Shown: piece after piece, positions 27,967 through 38,300 of the stretch
Numbering within the stretch: position 1 is the first letter of the stretch
How the letters are laid out: every line of letters starts with the position of its first letter
From: Gloeothece verrucosa PCC 7822
GTDB taxonomy: Bacteria; Cyanobacteriota; Cyanobacteriia; Cyanobacteriales; Microcystaceae
Direction: 5' to 3'
DNA: 64,000 nt
Assembly (NCBI RefSeq): GCF_000147335.1
Contig: NC_014501.1
Coordinates: 3,984,001 to 4,048,000, forward strand
Made by a program: the position numbers and the translations under genes
Notes under the pieces: generated by a model
Seen by the model: only the letters and a program-made list of their open reading frames with translations
Told to the model about the DNA's origin: nothing
Database searches by the model: none

Positions 27967-28959
27967 ATGTCTCTTTACTCAAATCACATTGAATTATCGA
28001 TAGTTGTTCCTCTCTACAATGAAGCACCTAATATCAATAAGCTGTTTGAGCGGCTGCTGTGGACGTTAAATAGTCTTAATATAACTTATGAAATTGTCTG
28101 TGTTGATGATGGCAGTCGAGACAAAACTTTAGAGCGTTTAAGAGAATATCATTTTCGTCATCCAGAAATTAAAGTCGTGGCTTTATCTCGTAATTTTGGC
28201 AAGGAAATTGCCTTAACCGCAGGCATTGATCATGCTCAGGGACGAGCGGTTATACCCATAGATGCTGATCTTCAAGACCCTCCTGAACTGATTGAACAGT
28301 TAATGGCTAAATGGCGTGAGGGTTATGAAGTGGTTTATGCGAAACGACGGGTTAGACAAGGCGAAACTTGGTTCAAGCGCTTTAGTGCTAATGCTTTTTA
28401 TCGCGTGATTGAGCGGCTTAGTTCCATTGCTATTCCTCGAGATACTGGGGACTTTCGCTTATTAGATAGACGTGTGGTAGAAGCCCTTAAACAATTGCCG
28501 GAGCGAACTCGTTTTATGAAAGGGCTTTTTGCTTGGGTGGGTTTCAAACAAACTTATATTCTTTATGATCGCCTACCCCGTTATAAAGGACAAACGAAAT
28601 GGAATTATTGGAAACTGTGGAACTTTGCTTTAGATGGTATTACTTCTTTTAGTCTAGTTCCTTTGAAGGTTTGGAGTTATTTAGGCTTAATTTTATCCCT
28701 ACTGGCTTTTGCCTATGCCAGCTTTTTAATTGCTAGAACGTTAATTTTTGGTATTGATGTGCCTGGATATGCTTCTTTGATGGTTACGGTTTTATTTATT
28801 GGCGGTGTTCAATTGATTAGTTTAGGAGTGATTGGGGAATATTTGGGACGAATTTATGAAGAGGTCAAACAACGTCCCCTGTATTTAGTGCGAGAATCTC
28901 ATGGTTTTATCGATAATTCTTTTAATCGAGAGTCAGAAAAACTATCTGCCAAACCCTAG
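27967..28959 (+). CDS. Family 2 glycosyltransferase (bactoprenyl/dolichyl-phosphate sugar synthase type)
   Basis: A 330-residue membrane-associated glycosyltransferase. The GT-A domain (10-230) has VVPLYNEAPN, VDDGSRD and the metal-binding DADLQDPPE. Two C-terminal helices (about 235-255 and 270-295) anchor it. This is the DPM1/GtrB/YkoT layout, which puts one sugar from a nucleotide donor onto polyprenyl phosphate at the cytoplasmic face. The final substrate (cell wall, lipid or exopolysaccharide decoration) cannot be told. It stands alone, 81 bases after the RND gene on the same strand, and could be in its transcript. Confidence 0.9.
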   Translation: MSLYSNHIELSIVVPLYNEAPNINKLFERLLWTLNSLNITYEIVCVDDGSRDKTLERLREYHFRHPEIKVVALSRNFGKEIALTAGIDHAQGRAVIPIDADLQDPPELIEQLMAKWREGYEVVYAKRRVRQGETWFKRFSANAFYRVIERLSSIAIPRDTGDFRLLDRRVVEALKQLPERTRFMKGLFAWVGFKQTYILYDRLPRYKGQTKWNYWKLWNFALDGITSFSLVPLKVWSYLGLILSLLAFAYASFLIARTLIFGIDVPGYASLMVTVLFIGGVQLISLGVIGEYLGRIYEEVKQRPLYLVRESHGFIDNSFNRESEKLSAKP

Positions 28960-29004
28960 AAAGTTAACAGTTAACAGTTACCAGTCATTCGTTTTAGGAT
29001 ATAG

Positions 29005-29093
29005 GAGTTACGCACTTCTGATTAAAAACAACGATTTTATTTTATGTCATCGAGCAGCGTCAGCCATAAGCTGATCGTTACAGTACGTAAGTC
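29005..29093. repeat. MITE-like element, copy 2 (89 bp, degraded)
   Basis: The left end is GAGTTACGCACT (29005-29016) and the right end AGTACGTAAGTC (29082-29093): inverted repeats with two mismatches. The segment after the left end (attaaaaacaacgatttta) matches copy 1 at 9337. The interior is shorter and has diverged. It is a related copy of the same family. Confidence 0.75.
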
Positions 29094-29128
29094 CTAGTAT
29101 CGATGAAACTCTTAACTGTCGACTTTTT

Positions 29129-30211
29129 TCATGATGCCATGAGAGAGGTTTGAGGTTTGGCAAAAATCATACGTCCGGCTGAGGTTTGCAACGCCGAAGT
29201 CACTACCACTCGTACTTCTCCCCCTACATAGTCTCGTCCTTCTTCTACTACCACCATTGTTCCATCTTCTAGGTAGCCAATACCCTGAGAGGGTTCTTTT
29301 CCCTGTTTGAGGATTTTTAGGTCGAGTGTATCTCCAGGGAGATAAATGGGACGCACCGCTTGGGCTAAATCATTGACATTGAGAATGAGGACTCTTTGTA
29401 AATTGGCCACTTTGCTGAGATTATAATCATTGGTTAAGAGAGTACCATTGATTTCTTGAGCCAGATGAACTAATTTGGCATCTACGGTGGCAATCTCCTC
29501 ATAATCAGCCGGATGAATCACGATGCGGTCCGGAAAAGTTTGCTGAATTCGATTGAGAATATCGAGTCCTCGTCTTCCTCGCACTCGTTTTTGATCGTTG
29601 CTTCCATCGGCTAATTGCTGTAATTCCTGCAAAATAAATTGAGGGATTAAAATTTGTCCTTCAATGAACCCAGTGTCTAATAATTGTTCTATTCGTCCAT
29701 CAATAATACAACTGGTATCAATGATTTTAGTGGCGGCTGGTTGGAGAGTTCCTTGGGCCACTAGCATACTTTCGATACTGTTGGGGTTAATTAGACGTAG
29801 AAAAGTCCGTCCGTGCATATCCGCTAGGCTAACCCCTAAATAAGAAAACATGACACTGCCTAAAATGGCCATTAAGGGCTTAATGAAAGAAAATTCTTGA
29901 GGAATAGGCAAGAGAAAAATGGGTGCTAACATTAGATTAGCGATTAACAAGCCAATAATTAAGCCAATAGCACGGGTTAATAACACCTCGATCGCTGTAT
30001 TGCGAATTCTCATTTCTAAGCGGCGATAGGTGGTTTGTGCCACCAAACCCATCGCTAAACCTAAAATCGAGGTAAAACCCGCCGCTAACCACCGCAAGGC
30101 CTCCATATTGGAAATTTGCTGTTTGACCTCTGGGGGAAGTAAATCAACGCTACTAAAACCGGCACTGGCAGCCGCTATGACAAATAATAAAATAATAATT
30201 GCATCAAACAT
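29129..30211 (-). CDS. PIN/TRAM-domain membrane protein (YacL-like)
   Basis: A 360-residue protein. Four hydrophobic helices (about 1-150) are followed by a PIN nuclease-like domain that starts IIDTSCIIDGRIEQLL, with acidic residues also in QTFPDR/ADYEEIATVDAKLV and LLTNDYNLSKVA, then a TRAM RNA-binding domain (about 290-345, containing GIGYLEDGTMVVVEEG). This is the YacL family, widely conserved in cyanobacteria and Firmicutes. The acidic PIN residues look complete, so RNase activity is possible; the target is unknown. The gene is single, with the sigma factor gene about 1 kb upstream on the same strand. Confidence 0.9.
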   Translation of the reverse strand: MFDAIIILLFVIAAASAGFSSVDLLPPEVKQQISNMEALRWLAAGFTSILGLAMGLVAQTTYRRLEMRIRNTAIEVLLTRAIGLIIGLLIANLMLAPIFLLPIPQEFSFIKPLMAILGSVMFSYLGVSLADMHGRTFLRLINPNSIESMLVAQGTLQPAATKIIDTSCIIDGRIEQLLDTGFIEGQILIPQFILQELQQLADGSNDQKRVRGRRGLDILNRIQQTFPDRIVIHPADYEEIATVDAKLVHLAQEINGTLLTNDYNLSKVANLQRVLILNVNDLAQAVRPIYLPGDTLDLKILKQGKEPSQGIGYLEDGTMVVVEEGRDYVGGEVRVVVTSALQTSAGRMIFAKPQTSLMAS

Positions 30212-31179
30212 AATTTTTTAGTCATCATTGATAGATATGGGCAGTTCGAGCAAATTTCAGGGATTTGCTGACTAAGATAGTTTACCTTTAAACTATTATA
30301 TCTTTGACCCGCTTTTCATTTGCTTGTAAGGTTTTGATACATTTTATCCTTTTTGGGACTGAAAACCCTTAGTCTTAGCCATAATCTCTGATTTGATAGC
30401 TCAAAACCTTGATCGCTGTTTTAACTCTTAGGATGGTTTAAGGGCTGGAATTCCCCATCTGTCTTCTAGGGTAGGTAACGATTAGTTCTTTAGAGGGAAT
30501 AGATTCCCTAAAGATCAACTCACAGATAGAGGAAAATGGCTCATTAAATATTAAGATGATAATTAATAAGCAAAATTATTTTAGTTCAATTAACAATTGA
30601 GAATTAAGCCCGTTATTCAAAAAAATCAGAGTACAAAAAGCTGATTTGACAAATTTGGTGGTAGAGTTGGTGTTGAATGTTTATCAATGAAAATTATCAA
30701 AATGATAAACATTCGACACATTTTTCTTTGTTGTTGCTGGTAAGGGTGACAGTTGACTTTTGTTAATTAGCCTAGGGTTGATCTCGAAGATGACATTTAA
30801 AGCCAACTAGAATAAGAGGATTTCCAAGCCGCTTGTAGTCTTCTGGCGGTTTTAACCTATGGGCTTCTTATTTTCGCTATAAAGGTTTTCAGGGTATAGC
30901 TATGGGATTATGAAACTAATCCTTTAACTTTTCTGTCAGTGGGGAAAACTAACGCTGATCAATAAGTAGTCGTCCTTTCATAAATTTGATACTTGAGATA
31001 GAGGATAAAAAACCCGGCATAGGGGGGTACTCGGCGCTCCTTAAAGAATTTTGTATAGATTTTGACAATTGGCTGAAGTCGCAGCAAGATTACCTATTTT
31101 CCATAACCTGAAAGCTACAGAAGAAGTACAATCCTATTGAGGACTGGAAATCAACCTCATCAGTTGAGAGAAAGTTTTT
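30212..31179. other. 968-base intergenic region with stem-loops
   Basis: No protein gene is supported. Two structured elements stand out. One is a long hairpin at 30670-30719. The other, about 30456-30530, has outer arms ATCTGT/ACAGAT enclosing a stem of TCTTTAG and GGGAAT paired with ATTCCC and TAAAGA. Near 30800-30900 the DNA is less AT-rich. The region could hold a small RNA, but I recognise no known family; the promoter of the PIN/TRAM gene must lie near 30212-30300. Confidence 0.55.
30670..30719. repeat. 17-bp inverted repeat with 16-base loop
   Basis: GTGTTGAATGTTTATCA (30670-30686) pairs with TGATAAACATTCGACAC (30703-30719) at 16 of 17 positions, the remaining one being G-T. It is the longest clean stem in the gap and lies 390-460 bases from either flanking gene, too far to be an ordinary terminator. 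Confidence 0.8.
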
Positions 31180-32298
31180 TTAGTTGAGCCATCCTTTCAG
31201 ACGACGAGCGACTTGAGGACGACGTAATTTTCGCATGGCTTTACTTTGAATCTGGCGCACCCGCTCGCGAGAGAGGTTGAAAATTCCGCCGACTTCTTCT
31301 AGAGTATAAGGCTGACTGGTAATTAAGCCATAGCGTAAGGCAATCACATCTTTTTCCCGCTCGGTGAGTACATCTGTCAGCACGGCGGCGATATCCTGAC
31401 GCATCATTGCTTCATTCATTTTCTCTTCTGGCAGTTGTAACTCTTCATCTTCGAGCAAGTCTACTAATTCGGTATCTTCTCCTTTTCCGACTCGATGGTT
31501 TAATGATAAGGATTGACGGCGTAGTTGCAATAACTGCCGTAAATGTTCACAATCTATCTCTAAAGCTTGAGCAAGTTCTTGTTCGGTGGGATTGCGATGA
31601 AGTTGTTGTTTAAGAACTCGTTGAGCTTTTTTGAGTTTATTTAGCTTTTCTACGATGTGAATCGGTAAACGAATGGTGCGCGCATCATTGGCAATTGTTC
31701 GGGTAATCGCTTGGCGAATCCACCAATAAGCATAAGTAGAAAATTTATAGCCTTTATTGGGATCAAATTTCTCGGCGGCTCGATTTAAACCGATGGCTCC
31801 TTCTTGAATCAAATCTAAAAAAGGCACTCCCCGATTCAGATAACGTTTAGCAATAGAAACCACTAATCTTAGATTCGAGCGAATCATTTTTCGTTTGGCT
31901 GCCCGCCCACGATATAGTCTATTTTCTAATTGACGTTCATTCTTTAATCCCATTGCTTGCGCCCATTCTAATTTGCTAGGAGGACGCTCTAATTGAACTT
32001 GGAGTTCTTGCCGTTTTTCTTCGGACTCCATTAAAAATTTGACTGTATATGCTAACTCGATCTCTTCTTCCGGTTTCAGCAGTGGATAACGGGCCATTTC
32101 TTTGAAAAAAGCCCCAACTGTATCATCTGAATTGGTTTTTGTATATCCCGGGGGATAGGGATTGCCCGTTTCATCATTCATCGATGAAATTTCCAATTCC
32201 ACTTGCTGCATGATTTTATCCTTTTCTTGGGATATTCTTTGCTCTGCACTAACTTGGGTTTTGAGGGAGTCGTTTGAGTCTATGTTCGCGGTCTTCAT
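31180..32298 (-). CDS. Group 2 (RpoD-like) sigma factor
   Basis: A 372-residue sigma-70 family protein. Region 1.2 is DTVGAFFKEMARYPLLKPEEEIELA, region 2 contains DLIQEGAIGLNRAAEKFD and YKFSTYAYWWIRQAITRTI (2.3-2.4, promoter -10 contact and melting), region 3 has EKLNKLKKAQR, and region 4.2 is the helix-turn-helix YTLEEVGGIFNLSRERVRQI. There is no long acidic region 1.1 as in the primary SigA, so it is one of the non-essential group 2 factors (SigB-SigE). I cannot say which. Its length and the N-terminal YPPGYTKTNSDD segment should allow assignment by comparison. The gene stands alone, with long non-coding DNA on both sides. Confidence 0.92.
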   Translation of the reverse strand: MKTANIDSNDSLKTQVSAEQRISQEKDKIMQQVELEISSMNDETGNPYPPGYTKTNSDDTVGAFFKEMARYPLLKPEEEIELAYTVKFLMESEEKRQELQVQLERPPSKLEWAQAMGLKNERQLENRLYRGRAAKRKMIRSNLRLVVSIAKRYLNRGVPFLDLIQEGAIGLNRAAEKFDPNKGYKFSTYAYWWIRQAITRTIANDARTIRLPIHIVEKLNKLKKAQRVLKQQLHRNPTEQELAQALEIDCEHLRQLLQLRRQSLSLNHRVGKGEDTELVDLLEDEELQLPEEKMNEAMMRQDIAAVLTDVLTEREKDVIALRYGLITSQPYTLEEVGGIFNLSRERVRQIQSKAMRKLRRPQVARRLKGWLN

Positions 32299-32778
32299 AA
32301 CTGTTATTTTTGAGCTTCACTCTTGTCAAATTAAGGGTTGTTTTTGGGAAAGATTAATTTCCCTGATGGGCTGATGGTTACAGTTGATCAACTTTGGCTG
32401 TGATCTTTAAACTTTTTTTAATTATTCGTCCTCGACAATCTACTAAGTAATAAGCCTACCAGAAGTGTTTTAAGCTTTTGTCTGTATAATTACAAAATGG
32501 CTAAAAGGGTTTCTTCTCCTGTGGTTATGAAAGTAATAAATAATTGTCTATCTTTACACTGTATCCGATTAATAAAAAAAAGCCTAGTAGAATCACTCAG
32601 TTCTTAACTTTTTTTCAAACTTTTATCAAAGGGAACACCGGCTCAGGGAACAGGGGAAAGGGGGAAAGGGTGTAAAAACGTTGCAGACAAGGTCAAGACA
32701 GCCGAATGTAGATCGCCAACTGGCGTACAATTAAGCTATGGTAAATTAGTCAAATCAACCCTTCGATAACTTCTGTTT
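32299..32778. other. Divergent promoter region between the sigma factor gene and priA
   Basis: No gene is seen in these 480 bases. It should contain both promoters. A purine-rich stretch (caggggaaagggggaaagg) lies at 32651-32670. Nothing else is recognised. Confidence 0.55.
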
Positions 32779-35286
32779 ATGTCTAATTCCTCTAAGACTC
32801 TTGTTTTAGCTGAACCCACATCTAGTTACGACTCCAGAGGAGTTCGGGAACGGTTGATAGAAGTTTTGGTCGATTGTCCTGGGGTTGAGGGGTTGTTCAC
32901 CTATCGCGTCAGGAGTGAACTGTCGGTACAACCGGGAGATGTTTTAAGTGTGCCATTTGGCCCGCAGATCATCGGTGCAATTGCCATTCGTTATATTTCT
33001 TCTCCTCCAGCCGATTTAGACGCTAGTAAAATTCGAGAGGTAGAAGAAGTGATTACTTCTGGGTTTTTTCCTCCCTATTACTGGCAGTTGCTCAACCGGG
33101 TGGCTCAATATTACTGTACAGAACTGATTACGGTGATTCGCATGGCTTTGCCGCCAGGATTATTAGAAAAATCTCAGCGTCGTTTGCGTTTAAATACCGA
33201 GGTGTTACCAGAAGGAGCAGAGGCATTTTGTAGTAGGCCTGCCCAAGAGGTGCTTAAACTGCTAAAATCTCAGAAAGATGGAGACTATAGTGCCCAGTAT
33301 CTTCAGCGACAGGTGAAAGGTGCTTATCGAGCGATTCGCGAGTTAATCAAACGGGGATGGATTGAAAGTTATCTCGAAGCTCCAAAACCGATACGGGCTA
33401 AATTGCAAAAAGCGGCTACTGTAGTAGTACAGTCATTTCCACCGGATTTAACGAAGTCACAACGAGAGGCCTTAGAAATTCTCCGCCATCAAGGGGGTGA
33501 AATGTGGATCACCGATTTAAAGAAGCATTTTAAGATCAGTCTTTCTATTTTAAATAGCTTAGAAAAAAAAGGCTGTGTGGTGATCGAAGAACGGGAAAAA
33601 TTACGCTTTTTGCAAGAACCAGAAATGATCACAGATGAGGCGAAACCTTTAACCCCTGCACAAGCAGATGCTTTACAGGTGATTTCTCATTTAAACGGGT
33701 TTGCTCAAGTTTTGTTACATGGGGTAACGGGTTCAGGAAAGACAGAGGTTTATTTACAAGCCATTGCACCTTTATTAGAATCGGGAAAGTCGGTGTTAGT
33801 GCTGGTGCCAGAAATTGGCTTAACGCCTCAATTAACGGATCGTTTTCGCGCTCGTTTCGGGGAACGGGTGTATGTTTATCATAGTGGACTCTCGGACGGG
33901 GAACGTTATGACACTTGGCGGCAAATGCTGATGGGAACGCCTCAAGTCCTGATAGGAACTCGTTCGGCGATCTTTGCACCTTTGTCGAATTTAGGCTTAA
34001 TTGTTCTCGATGAGGAACATGATTCGAGTTTTAAGCAAGTGTCTCCCATTCCTACTTATCATGCGCGTACTGTGGCCACTTGGCGAGCGGCTTTAGAAAA
34101 TTGTCCGCTTATTCTGGGTTCTGCTACCCCGTCTTTGGAAAGTTGGGTTAATGTGGAACCAGAAGGCACTAATCAAAAACGCTCAGGACATACGAGTTAT
34201 TATTTATCGTTACCCGAAAGAATTCAATCTCGTCCTTTACCGCCTGTGGAAATTGTAGATATGAGACAGGAGTTGCAGGCGGGAAACCGTTCGATTTTTA
34301 GTCGTTCTCTGCAAGCGGCACTCCAAAATCTGCTAGAACAGCAACAACAGGGTATCCTTTTTATCAACCGTCGAGGCCATAGCACGTTTGTCTCTTGTCG
34401 CAATTGTGGCTATGTGATGGAATGTCCTGATTGTGATGTGTCTTTATCCTATCATTACACCCATGAGGGAGCAACGGAACTGTTACGCTGTCATTATTGC
34501 AACCATACACAACTGCATCCCCGTAATTGTCCTGAATGTGGTTCTCCTTATTTAAAATTCTTCGGGAGTGGAACGCAAAAAGTCACTCAAGAGTTAACAC
34601 AAATGTTTCCGGATTTGCGCTCTCTACGGTTTGATAGTGATACCACCAGTCGAAAAGGCGCTCACCGCGAATTAATCAGTCAGTTTGCTCGAGGGGAGGC
34701 GGATGTTTTGGTGGGAACTCAGATGTTAACCAAGGGGTTAGACCTTGCCGGAGTGACGCTGGTGGGGGTAGTAGCGGCTGATGGCTTATTGTATCATTCT
34801 GATTATCGGGCATCGGAGCGGGCTTTTCAAACCTTAACTCAAGTCGCAGGCCGGGCCGGTAGGGGAGATGAACCCGGTAGGGTCATTGTTCAAACTTATT
34901 CTCCTGAACATCCTGTTATTGGTGCAGTACGACACCATGATTATGATCAATTTATTCGAGGAGAGTTACCCCAACGCGAGAGTTTAAATTATCCTCCCTA
35001 TGGTCGCTTGATTTTGTTGCGGCTTAGTGGGATAGATGGGGTAGAAGTACAGCAAACTGCTGAAATGTTAGCAGATGTTTGTCGTGATCGCTTAGGGAAT
35101 GAGTGTGAAATTTTAGGACCTGCACCGGCAAGTATTATGAGGGTAGCACAGCGCTATCGCTGGCATATTTTATTAAAGTTTCCTGGGGATGTAGAGGATA
35201 GTTTGCCGGATTTAACCGTGTTACGCGCTTTATGTCCTGGGTCAGTCAGTATTACGATTGATGTTGATCCCTTGAGTATAGACTGA
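32779..35286 (+). CDS. priA: Primosomal replication restart helicase PriA
   Basis: An 835-residue helicase that reloads the replisome at stalled forks. The N-terminal DNA-binding domain (20-120) has VLVDCPGVEGLFTYRV and VPFGPQ. A winged-helix region follows (about 170-280), then the helicase core: Walker A GVTGSGKTEV, DEEH box VLDEEHDSSFKQ, and motif VI QVAGRAGRG. Eight cysteines in four CxxC-like pairs (CRNCGYVMECPDC, CHYCN, CPECG) make the two zinc sites that separate the helicase lobes. The length is usual for cyanobacteria. It is followed, 97 bases later, by the unrelated broken helicase-like locus. Confidence 0.95.
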   Translation: MSNSSKTLVLAEPTSSYDSRGVRERLIEVLVDCPGVEGLFTYRVRSELSVQPGDVLSVPFGPQIIGAIAIRYISSPPADLDASKIREVEEVITSGFFPPYYWQLLNRVAQYYCTELITVIRMALPPGLLEKSQRRLRLNTEVLPEGAEAFCSRPAQEVLKLLKSQKDGDYSAQYLQRQVKGAYRAIRELIKRGWIESYLEAPKPIRAKLQKAATVVVQSFPPDLTKSQREALEILRHQGGEMWITDLKKHFKISLSILNSLEKKGCVVIEEREKLRFLQEPEMITDEAKPLTPAQADALQVISHLNGFAQVLLHGVTGSGKTEVYLQAIAPLLESGKSVLVLVPEIGLTPQLTDRFRARFGERVYVYHSGLSDGERYDTWRQMLMGTPQVLIGTRSAIFAPLSNLGLIVLDEEHDSSFKQVSPIPTYHARTVATWRAALENCPLILGSATPSLESWVNVEPEGTNQKRSGHTSYYLSLPERIQSRPLPPVEIVDMRQELQAGNRSIFSRSLQAALQNLLEQQQQGILFINRRGHSTFVSCRNCGYVMECPDCDVSLSYHYTHEGATELLRCHYCNHTQLHPRNCPECGSPYLKFFGSGTQKVTQELTQMFPDLRSLRFDSDTTSRKGAHRELISQFARGEADVLVGTQMLTKGLDLAGVTLVGVVAADGLLYHSDYRASERAFQTLTQVAGRAGRGDEPGRVIVQTYSPEHPVIGAVRHHDYDQFIRGELPQRESLNYPPYGRLILLRLSGIDGVEVQQTAEMLADVCRDRLGNECEILGPAPASIMRVAQRYRWHILLKFPGDVEDSLPDLTVLRALCPGSVSITIDVDPLSID

Positions 35287-35383
35287 TATTTTCACGCTTG
35301 TTTGATAGAGCTTGCCCATTTATAATACTTTTGTACTAAAATAGTTTCACGCTCTTGAGTAAAGACAGCGTAATGGAGTAAAT

Positions 35384-38300
35384 ATGCCCAAAAATATTTT
35401 AAAAGAGGATGACAACACATTAGTCCGTTTAGACTACAGCGATTTACTCAATACTATTATTACAGTCTTACAAGAGCAAGAAACAAAGAATCCTTTTAAG
35501 TTCCCTAAAGATAAGAAGCTGTTGGGAGCATCCCATTTTTACAGATTAGCTATTTTAAAGGGATCTAAACCTCTTGCAATTACGTTATTACTTTGTTTTT
35601 GCCGGCAATGATCCCTCAGCCGAAAATTATACACCTGAATCTGATTTAGATTATGATCCAGTATCTACCTTTGAGCAAAGAGTTTTATCAGTCCTTAAAA
35701 AATCTAATGAGAGCGACAAACAAAGACGCTTAGTTAGCATTAAACGAGGATTAGAAACCTATAAAGTTAATGAAAAAATTGAAAAACTTAAAAGACTTTT
35801 GCTTACGGTGATTGGAAAACCTAATGTACTACAATCCCGGACTTACCCTCTACATATTAGTGTTAAACAAGGAATTTTAGAGCGAGACTATACAACAATT
35901 GATAACAATAGTAGTTTTTTTAAAGATGTTTTAAGAAAAAATATAACAGCCGCATTGCCATATATATCTATCAGTGATGCCAAGGTTGATAATACATCTC
36001 TATGTAGTCTACCTGCTAGTATCCAGATTAGTGATATTCATTATTATGCCACTGGGGATAAACAAACCTTTAGTATGAAATATGACTTAAGAAAAATTAA
36101 AGCTATTCCTGTGATTCTAGTTCCTCAACATGAAAGGTGTCAAAAAATTGCTAGTAAGCTACTCGGTGCAAATAATCAAGAAGCTAACTTAAAAAAATTA
36201 ATCGAATTTACTTATAACTATAAGCGGCTCAAAGAAACCCTTTTTACCGATGAAAAAAATCCTAATATTTTTATTTATCAATTTACCTTTATGCTGCTGA
36301 GTTATATCAGTCTAAAACTGTTGTTAGATTCTGTTGAACGTCGTTTTTTTATACCTATTTTGCGGCTGCATTTAACCGATAGAAAAGATCCCTCGCCCGA
36401 AGAAGAGTTTATGCGTTCAGCATTTTTCGTTATTTCCCATCTGCTCAATGAAAAACATCGCTCTAATTCTCAGGGATTTTGTATTAAAAATATTAACATA
36501 AATAAAATCAATAATGCTTTAAGCTCTCTATATTCTATTTTACCCAAAACATTTAACTTTAATGAGGATTCTCCTCATACTGAGATAGACAAATTAGCTA
36601 TTGTGGTTGTATCTAGTCGAGAAAGCGATCGCAATACAACTGATGAATATAGACTTGCTAATTTATATGGAGAAATGGTAGGAATAACCCGTCAGCAAGA
36701 TGGCACAATTCGACTCTATACAAGCGGAAGTTTTTCAGCTAATTACAATAGTCAAGAAATTCATACTCATCCAGATATTCTCATCGAAGAATTTAATAAG
36801 CTTTATCAACAAGGATTTAGACATTTTTTATATATAGCTAGGTCGCATAGTTTCACAGAATTTTTAAAAGCCAAGCAATTTCTGAGGGATGAAGATTCAA
36901 TTATTTATAATATTGTCGGGTATAGTGATCGCGGCATTAGCGCCATGACTATTAATAAAGATAATTCTGAGATTTTAGAGACTTGCTCCCATATATATAA
37001 GAATGAAACAAGAGATGAAACAATAATAGAAGCGCGTCAACAGCTTTTCGAGTTAATGAAACGTAAAGTCATTAGAAGTTTTGACGGTGGAAAAGTTTTT
37101 TTCGATAAACTTTTAAATATTTCGGAAGAAGGAATTACTACTATTGTTCATCAAGAACATATCGAAGGTTTTCCTAACTCAGTTGCTCCTCTTTCGCCAG
37201 ATTTAGCCAAATAATTACAGCTTAGTCCCAATTTAGAACTTAGACAAGCTCACGCTGAACTAATCAAAAAAGCACTAGCTTCTGATGCCAATTATATCTT
37301 TTTAACCGGGAATCCTGGGATTGGGAAAACTACAGCAATTTCCGAGTTTCTCAAAACCAAAAAGTGTTTAGATGAAGGGTTTTTATTTTTTTATATTAGT
37401 CCCCGAATACAAGTTAACCTAGATATTATTGAAAAATTCACAGATCCGGTCACTAAGTCTCTACATGATGACCGAATCTTTACTATAAATACTAATTCTA
37501 TCCTCATTAATAATCATGGTGGAGGTTGTACAGTCCATTATGTTTCTAATAGACATCACGATAATTTTAAGGCGCAAACGGTTCAATTTATTGATCAGAG
37601 AAAAGACTCTGAATTGATAACAAAATCTTCTAAAAGTTTTCAGCGATTAACTGAAGAAGACCTGCACCATGTAAGTCGAATAAACCGAGCCGTATTAGAT
37701 AGTATTTGTGAGGGAATTTACACGCTTATTAATCAAAAAATTTCTAATAATATTGTAGCGACTGTCGCTGTTCAGTCTTTGAAAAAATTATCGAATGGTC
37801 AAGATACTTTAAATTATTTTAAAAATATTTTTAGAGGTGTTTATAACGACACAGAAGGTAACCCGATTGAAAAAGAAATGAAAGCACTCTCCGGGCGGAT
37901 AAAAAATTTATTTATCATGATTGATGAAATTACAGGAGATCATAGCGGCGTTGAATTTTTAAACGGAGTAAGTGGTATTTTGAGAAATTTTAAACTATTT
38001 GAGCCTGAGTATGGTTTTAACCTCAAAATAATTGTTGCTGATGCTTCTATTGTGGAACCCGATGTCATTAAACAACATCTTTCTGAAACTTCAGCAGAAC
38101 CGAATAAAATATTTTTTAGAAAAGCAAAAGCTATTTCTGAACCTGTTCCCTTATCAATCCAAAAATTTAAGTTTAAAAAACCCGAAGATGCCGTAGTCAT
38201 TAATGCTAATTCTTATCCCGCAAAAAGTTTAAACATTACTTATAAAATTTTGATTGAATCGCTTAAGTTTCATGAAAAAATTTATTTAACGAAAAAAAGG

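Noticed and set aside
30212..31179. tRNA or other standard RNA gene in the long gap
   Set aside because: No T-loop GTTCGAATC-type sequence with matching acceptor stem was found; only unassigned stems.
33629..33979. 116-codon minus-strand open frame inside priA
   Set aside because: Antisense shadow of a strongly conserved helicase domain; no ribosome site or family.
35384..37214. Open stretches at 35384-35611 and 35574-37214 as two real overlapping genes
   Set aside because: The second starts with a TTG inside the first and has no ribosome site; the protein reads through naturally after a one-base shift, so they are one broken gene.
38291..38300. Programmed ribosomal frameshift at the A-run in the broken gene
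   Set aside because: Possible in principle, but the separate in-frame stop at 37212 and the other frameshift make simple decay more likely.
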